Assembly: GCA_009741485.1 (NCBI GenBank)
Contig: CM019236.1
Location: 56,066,531-56,130,530 of the forward strand
Reading direction: 5' to 3'
DNA from: Malurus cyaneus samueli
Lineage: Eukaryota > Chordata > Aves > Passeriformes > Maluridae
DNA length: 64,000 nt
Shown here: piece after piece, positions 45,253 through 59,800 of the stretch
How the letters are laid out: each line of letters starts with the position of its first letter
How positions within the stretch are numbered: the stretch's first letter is position 1
Translations under genes and position numbers: made by a program
The notes under the pieces: model-generated
The model's input: the letters and a program-made list of their open reading frames with translations, nothing else
Databases searched by the model: none
What the model was told of the DNA's origin: nothing

Positions 45253-48200
45253 GGTGATTTTTTCAGTAGTCCAATCTCAGATATGGCTAATTAACTATTC
45301 TGAAATATTCTTAAATTGCAACATAGATTTAGAAGAGTTTCACTAGATGATTAATTTTTAAAATATTTTAAACAGTGAAACTGGCAGCTTGACAGTAGAA
45401 AAGGTCATTGAACCAAAACAGAGCATCATTGTAGAAGAGGTGGTTTTATAGCCACCCTGCAAAACTAAAAATTAGCCCTTAAAGGAATGCAATTTCTTAG
45501 AGCACAAAATGATTCAATCCTTTGCATCCTTGGAGTTTCCCTGTGCTCATATACATGCTCTTACTTTGCTGCTGTAAGTCAAATGGCTGAGAAAAGGCAG
45601 GACTTGACTCCAATTGTAGTGGCACATCTGTGTTTTATTTACACTTTATGAGTCTACACTCTGAGATGCACTGCATCAAAAGATTAATGGGCATGGTTTT
45701 AAGATTGCATACACTGAATTACATTGTTCTGTAGTGCTGGTACAGCATCTATATCTGGCCTCCTCAGACTTTGCATGCATCTCTTGGGAGTATTTAATAA
45801 GGTAAAAATAAAATAAAAAAACAAGCACAAAAGGAATCAATACTCTATATGTTCCTGAGTCCTTATGTATTTTATGCTGCATCTCGAATTGTAACAAGCT
45901 AAGAAAGAGTAAGCATTATCGGTTGTCAAATCAGAATCCGCTTGCAGATTTTATTTCCACAGTTACCAGAAATCCCAGATTAAGTGAACAGTGTGGGGTA
46001 AATTTTCTTGATCAATTTAACTTATCAGACTTTGGTTTTGAGTAGGTTTTTAACAGTAGAGCTTAATAGCTTAACTAAAAAGGAATATCTACGTATCATA
46101 CAATAAACAAGTGCTTCAAGTTTTCAGATATTATAAGGGGGCGCATGAAACCATTTATTCTAGATAGAAAAATTAAAATGAAAATGTTTTACAGTGCAAC
46201 TATGAACAATATTTTATTCCTTGGGGGGGGGGGAGAGAGAAAAGATGGCTGCATTTAAACACTTGAATTGTTTTTGCTTTTTTTTTTTTCAGATGAGGTT
46301 CTTGTGTCATATGAACACATATGGTAGTGTCCTTCGGTGGTTTTCAGAGACATGAAGATTTTCAGTTGCTTTAGGCTGGATGTAAACTGTAGGGTCTCAA
46401 GAGGCATTTTACCCCTAAGGAGCTCTTTTTCAATCAGTGAATAAAATACAGTTAATGCATAGATGATAAGTCATTGTGGCTTAAAAGAAGTTAATGTGTA
46501 GATACTGAAATCACTCTGGGTATCACTTGTGGTATAAATTAAAGACCCCAAACACCTAACTCTACTATATTAATAGGATTTCAGGCCATTTACTGGGCTA
46601 AGAGATTTGACCTACAAGAACAAGACTGCCAGTTTAGCTCAGTGTTTTTTGATTCTGAAGCCTGAAATTCAGCTGCCAAATTTTAAATAACAAAATTAAG
46701 AAAAATTACAGATAACATGTATATTTCAATGTTAGTGGCCACAGGAGGTGACTTCTGACATTCACCTACAAAATTACAATCTCATTCATCTCCATACTGA
46801 ACTCTCTTGCTTCTGGGTACTGAATTTACACAGGAGACAAAAGGCATGTCTGATGAGGAGGATTCAGAGTTATAGAATTTACAGACATAAATGAAATGAA
46901 GTCAAGTATTATAATATGTAAGGAGAAAACCATAGATAATTCCCCATTCTCCATCTAATTTCCTAAATTCCCCGAATCTATTTATTTCTTAATATTTCCT
47001 ATTCCAAGCCTCATCCTAATAAGCCCTGCCCTGACTGTATATGGATTTCTTAACTAAAAGGGTACTGAATCTTTTTTACAGGATGTTATGTTCACTTAAC
47101 ATCAGAGAGAAAACCCTTTGTTTTCAAGAAGAATAATACCTTGTTGCACACCTATTCACCTGGTTTTGTGTGCCCATCTTTGTTATATTGACCATAATTT
47201 GCGACACAGACATCTCAGAAAGATCGCATTGAGGCTTGAGAGGGATATTTGATATGTGGTGGAAGAAGACATGGGGATGATCACAAGGGAATTTCCTCTG
47301 TGAAGCTCAAATTTGTGCTCCTAACTCATGTTAGCAGACTCATTTCTCCTTGCATTCACTCAGGCAGTGAAATTCCGAGCTCAGCAGAGGCATCCTCCCT
47401 GTGGGACAGACAACATGGCTGGAGCACTGTGCTGTGGTCCCTCCAGGGCATTCACACCACAAAGTGGCTCATCCAAATCCCTTCCTCCTGCTGATGAGAG
47501 TAGGTCCTGTCCCACTGTGTCCTGCTTGCTGAAAAGGGTTTCTCTCATGCAGACCATTCACTTCAGAGTCGAACTCAACGACCAACTCAGAATATTCTGT
47601 GATTATGTGACTGCATTTCCCATTTCTCCATCTCCTGTGGGACCTTTGGGTTGGGAGACACTGGTTCAACCCCTGTCTCTGTCAGAGTTGCCTGTGAGAA
47701 CTGAGTTGTGCTTTATCATCTGATCTCTAAAATTGTGATAACAGTTTTTTCTTCCTTGAGAGCGGGTCAGTGACGATAAATCTATGAAAGGCTTCAGAGG
47801 TTTTCTGGTACTACAGAAGCAGATAAGTTTAAAAAATAGATTGAGAGATGAGAGGGTTTTTTTTTGGTATAAGCTCCATAATAGTGAAGCATTCAAACAT
47901 AAAATATCAGAATCCCCACCTTTCTTTCACAAAATCAAAATAAAGTTGTAATACATTTTGCCTCTAATAAAACATCACTTTTCTTCACTTTAATTCCATT
48001 CTCCTTTCTTTTTCTGATGTATGCTATAACGTGATATGGAAAGAAGATATAGAACCCCAATAATTTCAAATAGGAATGTAATCTTTTTACAGGAAGTGTT
48101 GATTTATAAAGCCAACTCCCTGAGGTACAGACAGGTTTATCATTCTGCTATAAATGTCTGAATGCATAATGGAATGTAGACTCTAATTTCTATAATGTGT

Positions 48201-51200
48201 TTGGATGATGCATTGCTCATTGAGAACTGCAGTGAAGCCAAAGTAGAAATCTCAAACAAATTCTTCTGAAATTTTGGTCTTCTAATGCATTATTAAGGAA
48301 TTCAGATAGCAGACAAAAAGTGCTGCACAAACTTTGAAGTCTAAAGAGGGGTCATAATTTAATATTTAACTGTCATTTAATCTGTAACGATGATGTTGCT
48401 TTCACCTTCAGGCAGTTACAAGTACCAACAGAAATGCAGACCCCCAATGATTGACACTGGAGTCAGTTTTTCATGATAAATAGGAATTATTTATGATTAT
48501 GGTATTGTTATATTTGACTTATGATGTACATAGACACTAGCCAGGTCTAACAGAAAGATAACAAAGGTTTGGTATGATACTTAATTGAATGCACACTTAG
48601 GAGGCTCAATTTTCCCACTGAAATGATTTGTACAAATAAATCTTGATTATGTCTGGATTTACACTCACAATTAGAAACCCATCCAAATAGCTTCTTTTTT
48701 TCTATTTCTTTTCTTTCTTTCTTTTTAAGTGCTGAATTGTTTCAGCTCTTTCAAACAAAGGAACGTAACTGGTTTTAATTAAAGCACAGCTAAGACATAA
48801 TATGTATAAGTCTTTTAAAAGTGCCTGAAAAGACTATTGCAATGTATAGACACTATTCCTTTGTTTCCTGCTCTTGTGATATTCTGACAAGAGTGGTCAC
48901 ATTTGATGTTTTTCTTGAAAATTAAGTTCTGCACATTATTTAGTATTTTAACAACCTCAGTTTCCCTTAAAAGCAAAGACTCTATAGTAGTCAGATGAGA
49001 AAAAAATTAAAATTTGATCTCATGTTACCTTAAAATATGACAAAACAAGAAGACAGTGGAGAGAAACCAGCACTCATTTTTGTTTTTTAAAAGATCATTA
49101 TTTTGAGGCTATCTCATGATTTATGGGGCCTTATTCATGACTTTGGAATGTCTGGGTTTGGTCATACTGCCTGCATTGTACAATTTTCAATGAACTCAAC
49201 ATCCATGAGTAGGTCATGGTTTTCAGTCTGTTGCTGTCCTTAAAACAAGTAGAAAACAACAACAAAGATTTTAAAATAAATTCTCTTCCTTCAAGAAGAA
49301 TCAGATCCTCAGGCAAGGATCATTGTGATGGGGAGATTAATTGTCTTTAGGTAGGCAGGAGGGTCTTGAACTCACTTGGCCGCTGTTGAGTGGGGTGCGA
49401 GTACTGCAGCCATGGTGCGGGAGCTGAAGAAGTATGGACAGAGTAGCACTGTCTTGAGAGAAACAGTTTTTCTTCTGACTGCTGCAAAATAGCCCAGATG
49501 CAGACCAGATATGACACAAGGACATGTGTCATGCTTAGCCTTGCTAAATATAACAGTTTTTAAAAAATCACATATTCCATCATACAGTGCAATGTCCATA
49601 CCTTGTCTCTTGGAAACAATTTTTTAATTAGGAAAGGCCAAAATAAAGTCTGGGGTAAACAGGAGGACTGAGACAACAAGATGTTTCTTTCTTTGCTTCC
49701 ATCTGTACCTCATCCTCCTGTTCTGTCCCTCACCCCTGGCAAGCAACAAGGGATGATTGACAACAAAGCTGACAGTTCTACCCTGAAAGTTAAACTGATA
49801 TAAACCTGGAATAAATCTAATGTCCACTGGTTTAGCGGTTGGCATTTGGAAACAGTCTTTGAAATGAGCTATAACTGCAACTATCCCCTCTATTAATTTT
49901 ACTATGATTCTGGTATATTGTTAAGAATTAGCTTGACTCTTAGACATGATGCATTATTTGATTATAATGTGTTCCTTAAAATATCATTGTTTGCCCACTT
50001 AACTCACATCTGTCATCAGTGAAAGATCTGTCTATAGAAAAATTGGCAGGTATGTTGCACCCCAGAAAGAGCAGAGCTCTCATGACCATTACTGTGCAAG
50101 ATTTCTTTGGACATTCATGTGGAAATTGATTCCTATCTATAGCTTGGAAATTTTTTAATCTTTCTAGTGACTAGAGGAGTAAGGAGGAAGGAAAAAAAAG
50201 AAATAAAAAAAACCCCAAACTATTGTTGTGATGTCATGAAAAACTTCACAACCTAGGAAACCATCCATAAATTGGAAAAAGAAAAAGGACAGTTAATAAG
50301 TCTGGGAAAATGAGCTAAAAACTAGGGGCTTCATGGTGCTGAACAAACCCTGAGATTGTGGCCTGCTTGTCTTGTGCTGAGATACGAGAAATGGGTAACA
50401 GGCTCTCAGCTTACAGTCCAGAAACTGTTGGCTTTAACCTGTAAGTCCAAGCTCACTTTATCCATTGGCTTAATTTGGTTACCAGAAATACATCTTCATA
50501 AAGAAGTTTGCCTCTAGAAAGTGCTCAAATATTATTTACTTTAAGATATTGTCATATATATTGGGTAATCTCTTCCCTTAAAATTAGACACCAATTTCTA
50601 GACATATTACAGAAAAGCTGTGCATGAAATTGGCTTTTTCTTTGATTTCATTTTTCTATTATTTGTGTTACTGATTTCTCGTCATTATAGAACTTTGCAC
50701 ATCGTCTGACTTGTATTACCTGTTTTTTAATGTATGGAAGCTGGTATGGAAATTCTACTATATCAGGAGATAAAAATTCATATTTTCAACAGAAATGGTG
50801 AAGTTGGAACAAACATGGAGATGATAGGCCCTCTTCAGCTTTCAGGTTTTAATCTCATTACTGGAGGAAAATTAATGTTTAATACTACAGTAAGCAGTGC
50901 TAGACTATAGTTAAGTGCTGTTCTTCTGGTTTGTGGGTATTTCAAAAGGAAAAAAAACCCACCATTTCCCATATGAGGGCAATGTTCTTTGGAAGTAAGG
51001 TCTGTTAGTAATAAGTTTCTCATTACATAAATTTACTGGGTTTTGAGCATACGTTTTCTCTTAATTGGTTGTTCTTGTCTTGAATGATGAACTACTTAAT
51101 CTAAGATAGGAGTGAGGCTCTTCTCCATCTCATCCATTCCACCACCATACCCTTTCCTCCTGCTCACAGTGTGTAGGTTCCTGCAAGTGGAGCAAGGCAA

Positions 51201-54200
51201 GGAAAAGTAAATGTGTCCACTCTCAAATACTTGTCAATGTTCCTTTTTGGATCTTTAGTTGTGAAGCAGCATCCTTGGGGACAAAGCCAAAACTTTCATC
51301 TCTAATTTAGTGTGGCCTGGGTTGCAATTTATGTGGCAACGCCTCTTGGATCCCACTGACATGACCCATGTATACTCTGCACACCCTTAAATGGAAAGAA
51401 AAAGGTTCAAAACCAAGTCCGTATAGTCTGTTTATACAGCCCTAGAGATTCATATAAAGAAAAACAAACATAACCTTTTCAGCTGTTCCTCACAAGGGAA
51501 AAAGAAAATGAAACATTTGATTATAATTGTTTTAATGAGCTTTGATTCAAAATGAAGTCATAATGGTCTGGTTAAAAAATATTCTGTTAATGAGCTTATA
51601 TTTCTATCAAAGGTGCAAGATGCAAAATTCTCTGAGGAAAAAATTAAATAGCAAGCAATATTTATTTGCTGATTAATAAAATACTGCTTATTCCTTGGAA
51701 AAAAAAAAAGCGATAGTAACAGCAATAGCAATAATGACGGCAGTGAGATTAGTAGGAGCATAGTAATTATAATTTAACTGGCTGGCCTGTCTTCGGTTGC
51801 ACCTCAAAGTTACAAAACTGATATTGAGAATACATGCTCGTGCAGATCTAAAACCTGACCTTAGCCATGTAAACTCACACTTGACTGTAGGTCACCTTTA
51901 AATATTGTAATTGCCTTTCCATAAATTTCTTTTTGATTTTAAAGTGCTGCTTTTTTAAAAAATGAATAGGATATCTATGGTGCCAACAGCAGAAAAAAAA
52001 AAAGAGAAAAAGACAGAAAGAAAAGGAGACAGGGAATGTGCAAACTAAGGGAAGCAGTGTGCTATCAGTGAAAAACACTATCTCTTGTTACTGCACTGTT
52101 AGAAGAAAGTGTTCCTTTGTACTTTATATTTTATGGTATCACACAGTCTGGAATGCAACTTTCCATGCCACTTATTCCAATCAGTAACCAAGCTGCCTCC
52201 ATTAATGTTTTCCTGCTCGTGTGCTGCAGGGCCTAATAGTATTATATGAGAAAATGCAGAAATATATTTCATTCTGACTCAGAATATTTTTGTTCTGATT
52301 CAAATCTAATTCCTTTCAAACCTGAATACACATCTCTCGCTCAAATTCTATGTCAAGATATTCTGAGCACTGTCTTGTGCAGCACATGACCTCGTCAGAG
52401 CGCTTATTCTCATGTCAGTTGATTTGCCTTATCAGGCTCTGGTTAGACAATGAGCCTTGTCTCATGCAAAGAGACAGCTACAATCTGTTGCATTTGTAGT
52501 TTCTGTCTCAAAAGGAAAACAAAAAAAACAACATTAGCAAAATGGATTTTAAGACCAACTCTTAATTACATTAAAAATTAAAATTTAATTAGTGGAATGC
52601 AAGGAGAAAGCAAAATTATACGCAGGGCTGTATGAACACAGTAATGTTACAAAGATATTAGCTGTAAACACACAGGGATGGGTGGATTATGCAGATAGAA
52701 GGAACCTAGAAAACCTTATGAAATGGGAAAAAGTAATAAATTGTCTTAGTTTAACTAGATGCTGAATCCCTATGATTGAGGTTACAATTTACAAATGCAC
52801 GTCTATTGTTTTGGGTTTTTTTTTCCTCAAATTTCTTTCCAGGGGCATATTTCTTTAATGATGTATAGCATAAATTTACAATGGGGGTTACCAACACTAA
52901 GGATGGTGATACTGGACCTTAGGGCTGAGGTATGAGAGTCTTTGTTCTAGGCCTCTTAAGTCTCTTAAGAGAAAATACATATGCAGGAGAGCTTTTTGGC
53001 AACCTGATGGGCTTGACTCTTCCTTAATTACTGTTCTTTTGCAGTGTCTGTTCCTGTTTGTTCCTTGGCAGAGAGGAACTTTAGGGTTTTTTTTCGTTTT
53101 ATTTTGCTTTTTGTGTGTGTATCCATATCAGCTTCACCTTTTTCTTCTTCCCGCCACCACAGAATATGTTGTCAGGACTATTTCTGCCCCCAGTTTTAAC
53201 CATCATTTAAAATAAAGAACAAACTGCTCCTGGAGTGATAATTCTACTTAGGAATGGATAGATTCTCACACGCTTAAATCCTGAAAAGTACACGAAATGG
53301 TCTGCTTTAAACTGCACGTTGCCATGGTTACATCCTTCTGCCACTCAGATGAGGATGGGGGCCAATTATCAAGTTTTGTTTGCTTGATTTTAAGTAGTTT
53401 GTTACCTAGATACTCACTAAATAAGAAATCTGAAAAAAGACTTTTCCCTTTACTAAGGAAAAGAGAAAACAGTCATACCTACACATTAAAAAATCCAACA
53501 AAATTCAGATTCTTGTTTATAGGTGAAAGTATTTCTGAACTGTTTGCTTTAGGAAGGCTTGCTGAGCAGCCTAGATTTTGCATGAGCATCATAATGCGAA
53601 TTGTGGAAAAAGCAGTTGATCACAAAATGCAGCTATAAATCATGGGCAGGGGGAGAGACAGGGTTAAACGACATTGGTTTTTATCATTATTTAGACAACA
53701 TGAATGTTTTTCTGTGGGCATCACTTGAATACCTAATTAATGAAAGAAAAGATTCTTTCTGCTGGGTTGAGGCACAGTATTCTTAGCTGGTGTCATTCCT
53801 TCTTCTGCGTTTTAAAGATGTCTGGAGCATGTTGTGTATAGTACCCTGTTCCTCTGCTTAATCAGATGCTTTGGTAACAAGCTGAAGATGGAAGAGTGAA
53901 TTTAGCAGAAAAAGCAAGGGAAAAGAGGACAGAATTAAAATACTATCCTGTCAGTATCCTTAATAGTTTACATGGGCAATGACAGAACAGTATTTTAATT
54001 TTTATGTGGATTCCTTTCTAATCATTTATTCCATCTCCTGCTTGTTATTGATGCTTTAGATTAAAGATACGAATGTATTGCCATAATAAATTTATAAGAG
54101 GATATTTAAAAAGCAATGATTTGAATGACACAAATGAACTCTGTGTAGCAGAGCTGAAGAAAGGATTTGTAGGGAGATGCCATAGCAGTCAAAAATTACT

Positions 54201-55963
54201 GCTGGAATCTCCTTAATTAAAAAAAGCTACCAACCTGGAATGTAATGGGCACAGAAGTATTTCTTACAAACTTAAGCTTCACTTTAAATTATTGATACTA
54301 TTTAAAATAATCTTTAAAAAGGTTAAGAACAATTACTTTAAAGATTATTGAAATGTAAGCTAGCTATTTGGAATGTGGAAAAACTAATGTGTTAACAAAG
54401 GGACATATTTCTAAAACTCATGTAAAATTTGAATTGTTTTTCCTTCATTTCTATTTCATCAGTTATTTTCCCAAATGGCATGAAAAATTATGTTTAGACT
54501 GCATGGCCTTCAGATTTGCTATTGTTTTTTCCTAGTGAATAGGACACATCTGTCTTAGCAAAGCAAGGATCTGACACTTTAAAGCAAAATACTTTGGTTC
54601 TTACTTTCTCAAAGGAACGATGCTCCTGTTTATGAATAACTAGTTTACATTTTGTTTAGATTACAAAGAAGAGTCAAAGAACATAGCTTTTCTTTGTCAA
54701 TGAAACGAAATTGATAACGACCGAGAATGCTGCTAGTATGAAGCAAAATTTTGCATATACCCAGAGAACGAGTGAGTGAAAAAGTGATAAAAAACATACG
54801 TGAGTAGTAGGATTTTGCAACTGTTTTCTTTTGCTCTATAGCTCTGATCAACAATTTATTATAAAAATTTAAAAAGTAAAAAAAAATTATCAGTCCTAGC
54901 CCTGTAATATTCCTTTTAGGTGGGTAGAAAATGTCAGAGAGAGAAAATCTGCTGAAATGCTAATGTAAATAATTGCAGTTTGTAACAGTTCATATTTGGA
55001 AGCAGGCTATTGTACAAGACCCCTGCTAAAATGTTGGGAAGATGAGAAGAAAAGTAAGGAAAAGGGTTCCTGAAGAGAATATGTAGGTACTCAAGGAAGA
55101 GATACTCACCAAACCTGAAGATACATCGAGTGTGTGGTCACTTTAGGGAAATTTTATAGATGTAGCTCCAGGAGGTGCAGCTCCCCAAGACATAAAATTT
55201 CCTAAATGGCTACCTTTCCCACTTTTAATTTCAGCTGTCTCATGGAGCAGAGAGGTTTCTCCTGGCTGCTGCATGTCCCAGCAGAAGCCACTTGAGTAAG
55301 CCCACTGCAGAAAGAAATGTTATTTTTTGGGGGGGGGACAATGATAGAGGGACTCAGAAATGGTGAAGCACTGAGGAAATAATGGGAAGAGGACAGGAAC
55401 AACCTCTGCAAGAAGTGCAGACACACAGGAAGGACCACAGAGCTCTTGAGCAGTGCATGACACCTGGATGAGGTAGGGCACCATCAATGATGACCATTTC
55501 TGGCTGTTTGAGCTGATATTATAAGCCTTTCAGCTTCATTACAGCTCTGGAAAGACAGGCAAACTGTTTTTGGGAGACTGGGGAAGGCATTAGAGAGCAA
55601 AATGGTGATGGAACGCTGAAAGGGATTGCATTTTGGTGGGGTGTTTAGATCTTCCGTTGGAAGGCAGAATACAACATTATGTGGATACACCTAGAGACAC
55701 ACTCACATCTGCATGCACACATGCAGGGGCAGCTTGAGTGGGTGGCTGAGACTGGAGGCAGTCAGCAAAATTATTTAGTTGATTGGTTCTTCCTGCTACT
55801 CCAGTGTGGACCATTTCCTAGTAAAGATTTCATAGTTTCTCTCAGATTTGCCAGCATGTGATCTGCTTTTTGAAGAGAAGATGTAAGAAGAATACATGTT
55901 CAAAAGCTACATCTGTAGAAAGGAGAGACAGAAGTAAGAATCTTTCTTATGTAGTCGTATTTC
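45253..55963. other. AT-rich non-coding DNA
   Basis: No gene was found. A weak CR1-like tail may lie at 47560-47606 but is too short to call. The interval 52370-52620 is free of repeats and dense in homeodomain-like words, and could be a conserved element. G runs at 46223-46232 and 55329-55337 are simple homopolymers. Confidence 0.6.
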
Positions 55964-55968
55964 ATGGT
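55964..55968 (+). repeat. Target-site duplication ATGGT, left
   Basis: These five bases directly precede the LTR and are repeated exactly at 56885-56889. A 5-bp duplication is typical of class III (ERVL-type) integration. Confidence 0.85.
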
Positions 55969-56884
55969 TGTTGTGGGTTAAGATTTTCTCCTTTTGTTTC
56001 CTTTCTTTGGGAATTTTTTTCTTTCCCATTTTTGTTGCTGGGATACACTGATTGCCAGGTCATCCTTTTAATAAGTGGGCATTAGTGAAGACAATGGGAC
56101 CTACGCCCCACCTAAACGATCTTGCTGAGCACTGGGAGGGGGTGTGTGTTTGTGTGGTGGGGGTTAACTTCACTTCCTTCCCTGCTTCTCCGGGAGAAGG
56201 ACGTCTACCCGCTAGCTGCTCGGGGAAGAGCTGGCCTGCCCTTTTTCTGCAGAGCCCAGCATCTCTGCTCATTGGGTTCCTGTTTGCTGCACTGTGATCT
56301 TCTTCCCTGTGCCTTGCTGGGGACCCTCTGAGATTCCAGCTTCAGGAGGGGACTCTGCTCCATCCTGTCTCACAGCTGTGGGATTCTGCTCTTCTTTTTG
56401 CCATTCTGGGTTTCTCGCTGTCCAGAGAAACATCGAGATCGGCGTTTCCGCTGTGAGTTTTGCAGAGGAACTTTTCTCCATCCACCTCTGCCATTTTGTG
56501 TCCATCATTGTCGACACGGGAGATCGAGCCAGCCGGGACCCGCGCACAGCGCCCCCTGAGCCCAGGGGAATCACGCACCGCCCTGCCCAGCCGGAGCCAA
56601 CAGGGCCCCTGCCGGCTGGGACTGTAACTGCACCAAAGGGGAGGGTGTGTCTCTGTAAGGTTGTCACTGGATTTGGGACTGGGCTGGTTGTTGCTATAGT
56701 TGTTACTTGTTTCATCTTGTTATACATATTAGTAAAAACTGTTATTCCCTTTTACCCATATTCTTGCCTGAAAGCCCATGATTTTTCAAAGCTATAATAA
56801 TTTGGAAGGAAGGGGGGTCATATCCACCACTCCAAGGGGGGTCCCTGCCTTCATTGGCAAACACCTGTCTTTCAAGCCAAGACA
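55969..56884 (+). mobile_element. Solo LTR of an ERVL-like endogenous retrovirus
   Basis: The element starts TGTTGTGGGTTA and ends CCAAGACA, so it has TG...CA ends, spans 916 bases, and is flanked by a perfect ATGGT duplication. Its centre (56440-56650) is GC- and CpG-rich, unlike the flanks. The 3' part (TCAAAGCTATAATAATTTGG and ACACCTGTCTTTCAAGCC) resembles songbird ERVL LTRs as I recall them. No internal retroviral sequence is present, so it arose by recombination between two LTRs. Strand is assigned from that resemblance and is less certain than the borders. It may carry promoter or enhancer activity. Confidence 0.85.
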
Positions 56885-56889
56885 ATGGT
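56885..56889 (+). repeat. Target-site duplication ATGGT, right
   Basis: This is the exact copy of 55964-55968, immediately after the terminal CA of the solo LTR. Confidence 0.85.
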
Positions 56890-59800
56890 GAACATTCCAA
56901 TGCCTTTAGCCAGGGATTCTTACCATGGTGTAAAGTAAGATTTTACTGTGAATACTGCCCTGCATCTATGACAACACTGGTGGTTTTCATGCACCTGCTC
57001 TGTAAATAAACATAAAGGTTAAATTAAGATTTAAATGGTTAATATTATGTCTTTTTGCAAAAGATACATATCTGTACTTTCTTTGTGATCATGAAATCAC
57101 CTGCAAAACTCCTTTTTTGCAGATTTTTGCTTAGCAAAAGGATTTTCTTCAGATTTTCTTCAGATTTTTGCTTAGCAAGCTCAGATTCGCTTTTAGAATT
57201 TGTGTTATCCTATAGACAATGAAAGCACAGAGACCAAGGAGAGAGAAACTGTATATTAAAGCAGTGAGCCAGAGGCATAGTTAGACACTTCATATCCAGA
57301 TGACTCCCTTCTGCCAGCCCTGTTTTTACAAAGTGGAAATACACATCTGACTTTCTCTTAGTAACAACAACCAAGCAAACAAAATCATGCTGCCTGGTCA
57401 AGTGTTTGGCTTTGCAAGGAGAGGCCTGAATTATTTTCACAAAGACAAAAGATCGAGTGTTAGCAGGTCATCAAATATCAGGAAGTTTGTCCATCCTCCT
57501 GACTCAGTTCACTGGGTGGTGATAAACAGCCTCTGTGAGGTGAAGGGTAAAGGGGGAGACACTGAAATCCTTGCAAGGGCTCATGTCTTGAGGCTGGCCT
57601 GGACAGAGCTGGAAGAAACCCACACTTCAGCCAGGATACAACAGCTGTCCCTGGGCTTTTCAAGGTCATAGAGAAAATGAAGTGCATTCCTGGGGATTGC
57701 TGCACTGGGCTGTGGGCAGGACCTTCATGCCTAAATATTTTCTGTGGCTTGGCTGTTTCTTAGCTTATAGAATTTAGTCAATTCCTCGGCTTGCTCTGGA
57801 TTAGCTTTACCTTTAAAACTGTCTTGGACAGCACCAGTGGAGAAAACCAGATGTAGCTTGTAATGGCATAAGAAGTCCAGAAACTCTGCAAATATGTAAT
57901 TTTCTTGGAAAAACAAAAAATTCTTTCTATTTTTCATAAAGCTAATTTTAGAAGAGATTCATTACCTTAAAAAAGAAGTATTAATTTTCAGGGATGTATT
58001 CGGTGTGTGATGGGCCAGGTTGACCCCTAGGTGATATCATTTGAATGGTTGTGTTTGTGCCTTGGCTTACTTAACTTAAGTGTTATTTTACTTAGAGTGT
58101 TTGATAGCTGGATGTGTATGGTAATCATACTGCTCTTAAGGAAAAGGACAAGGCAATCATTTGCACATGTAATTCTTTTTCATTTCTATCATTATCTCCT
58201 GTATATTATGCTTGCGCATAAATCAAGATGTTGGTTGACTGATGATGTTAACAAGAATGTGGTTAGAGTTTATGTCTAGTAATCATATTCAGTTTTAAGC
58301 TCTAAAAGTTAAAATGGAAGCCTAGACAATTTGGCTTTCCCATTCAAACATAAGGGCTGACTGATTACTGAGGAACACTGCTGGATCTAGCTCCTCACTG
58401 ATTAAAAAACACACCACACACAAGGTATTTTTTAATTAATTGGGCCATATTTATGCTCTTACCCATTCACTTGGGATTAAATATGCACTATCATTCCTTA
58501 CCACTCTGGTCAGTGATAAACACTTCAAGGTTTGTTCTATGCTCCTTATTTCAGAAAGCAGTTAATGCCTGCAGTTAATCTGTAATGATTTTGTTTGCTG
58601 CACTGCTGTTTGGCAAGTCGATTTCTTGCCTGTGGTGCAAAATTTCTCAGATAAACACGGTATAACTGAGTGAATATGGCATTTCAAAGCTAACAATTAA
58701 AGACTTACAAAGTAGAGAAAGTCACCGAAACCTAAGGAAGAAAAAAAATAGCTAATGCTCTCTGCTTGCATACAACCTCTTCCTTCTGTAACCCAGCACC
58801 CCTCTCTGACCAAAATATGGTTGTTGTTTTAATCCATCTGCAACCCATATGCAAAGCTAAACAGAGCAAACCAGTTGCTGGTCTGCAAAGTTAACTGTGA
58901 AAAAACTTCTGTAATACAAGTACATATCAACATAATTACTGGCTCACAATACTGCTACATTTGACACCAAATTAATGTGCCTTCTTGTATAACCTAGAAA
59001 TGCTTAAGAAAAGCTCTTTTAGGGCATGTTTGGGGCTTTGTGGTGGGTACTCATATACTGGTGCCCAATGTGAACGAGGTGCTTTTCTGTACTGCTTGAG
59101 AGTGACTGTGAAACAAGGATTTTGAACATCTCTAAGTAGACCAAGACAGATAGATTCTATTTAGAACACAGACTTGCTGGTTTTCCAAATTGCTGCTAAG
59201 GTTGACTGATATGTACTTCCTCATACCATCAACTCATTCTGCTTTCAGCATGTCAAAGCATCCAGTGTGTCACATGGGTGGAATATCCCTGAGCTGTAAG
59301 TGCTCATCAATGGTGTTTTATTATCAAGAGTTGTTGTTTTTAGGGGGAACTGTCCACATTCCACTGTAGCAGAAGTCCCTAGGCAGTGTTATGAGAAAAA
59401 TGGAATGACCAGACATGATTTGGGGGTCATACCAAGATAGGGCAAAAGGCTCAAAGGTTAAAACAGCATAAACGGCAACATAGAGCCTAAAATTCTGGTA
59501 TCAGTAGATGTCTTTGCCAGAAGCAGAGGAACAGAGCAAATGTGCTAGTCTGGTCTGAGGTATTCTTAAAATCTGGTCTACCTATGGCATTTTAATAATG
59601 TGATACTCATTCTCAGTTTGTTGCCCCGATATTGCATTGGTAGCTGAAGATCTCTTCATGGTTTCCTGTCACCACCACATCTGTGACCATTGCATCCATG
59701 ACTGTTGGCATTTGGTAAGGAAATGAGGGAAAGAGAATAAATCATGGACTGCCTTTGTCTCAAAGACAAATACAGTATTCAGATGATGTTGAGTTTTATA

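Noticed and set aside
47560..47606. CR1-like tail (CGAACTCAACGA...ATTCTGTGATTATGTGA)
   Set aside because: It is too short and the upstream sequence does not follow CR1 blocks.
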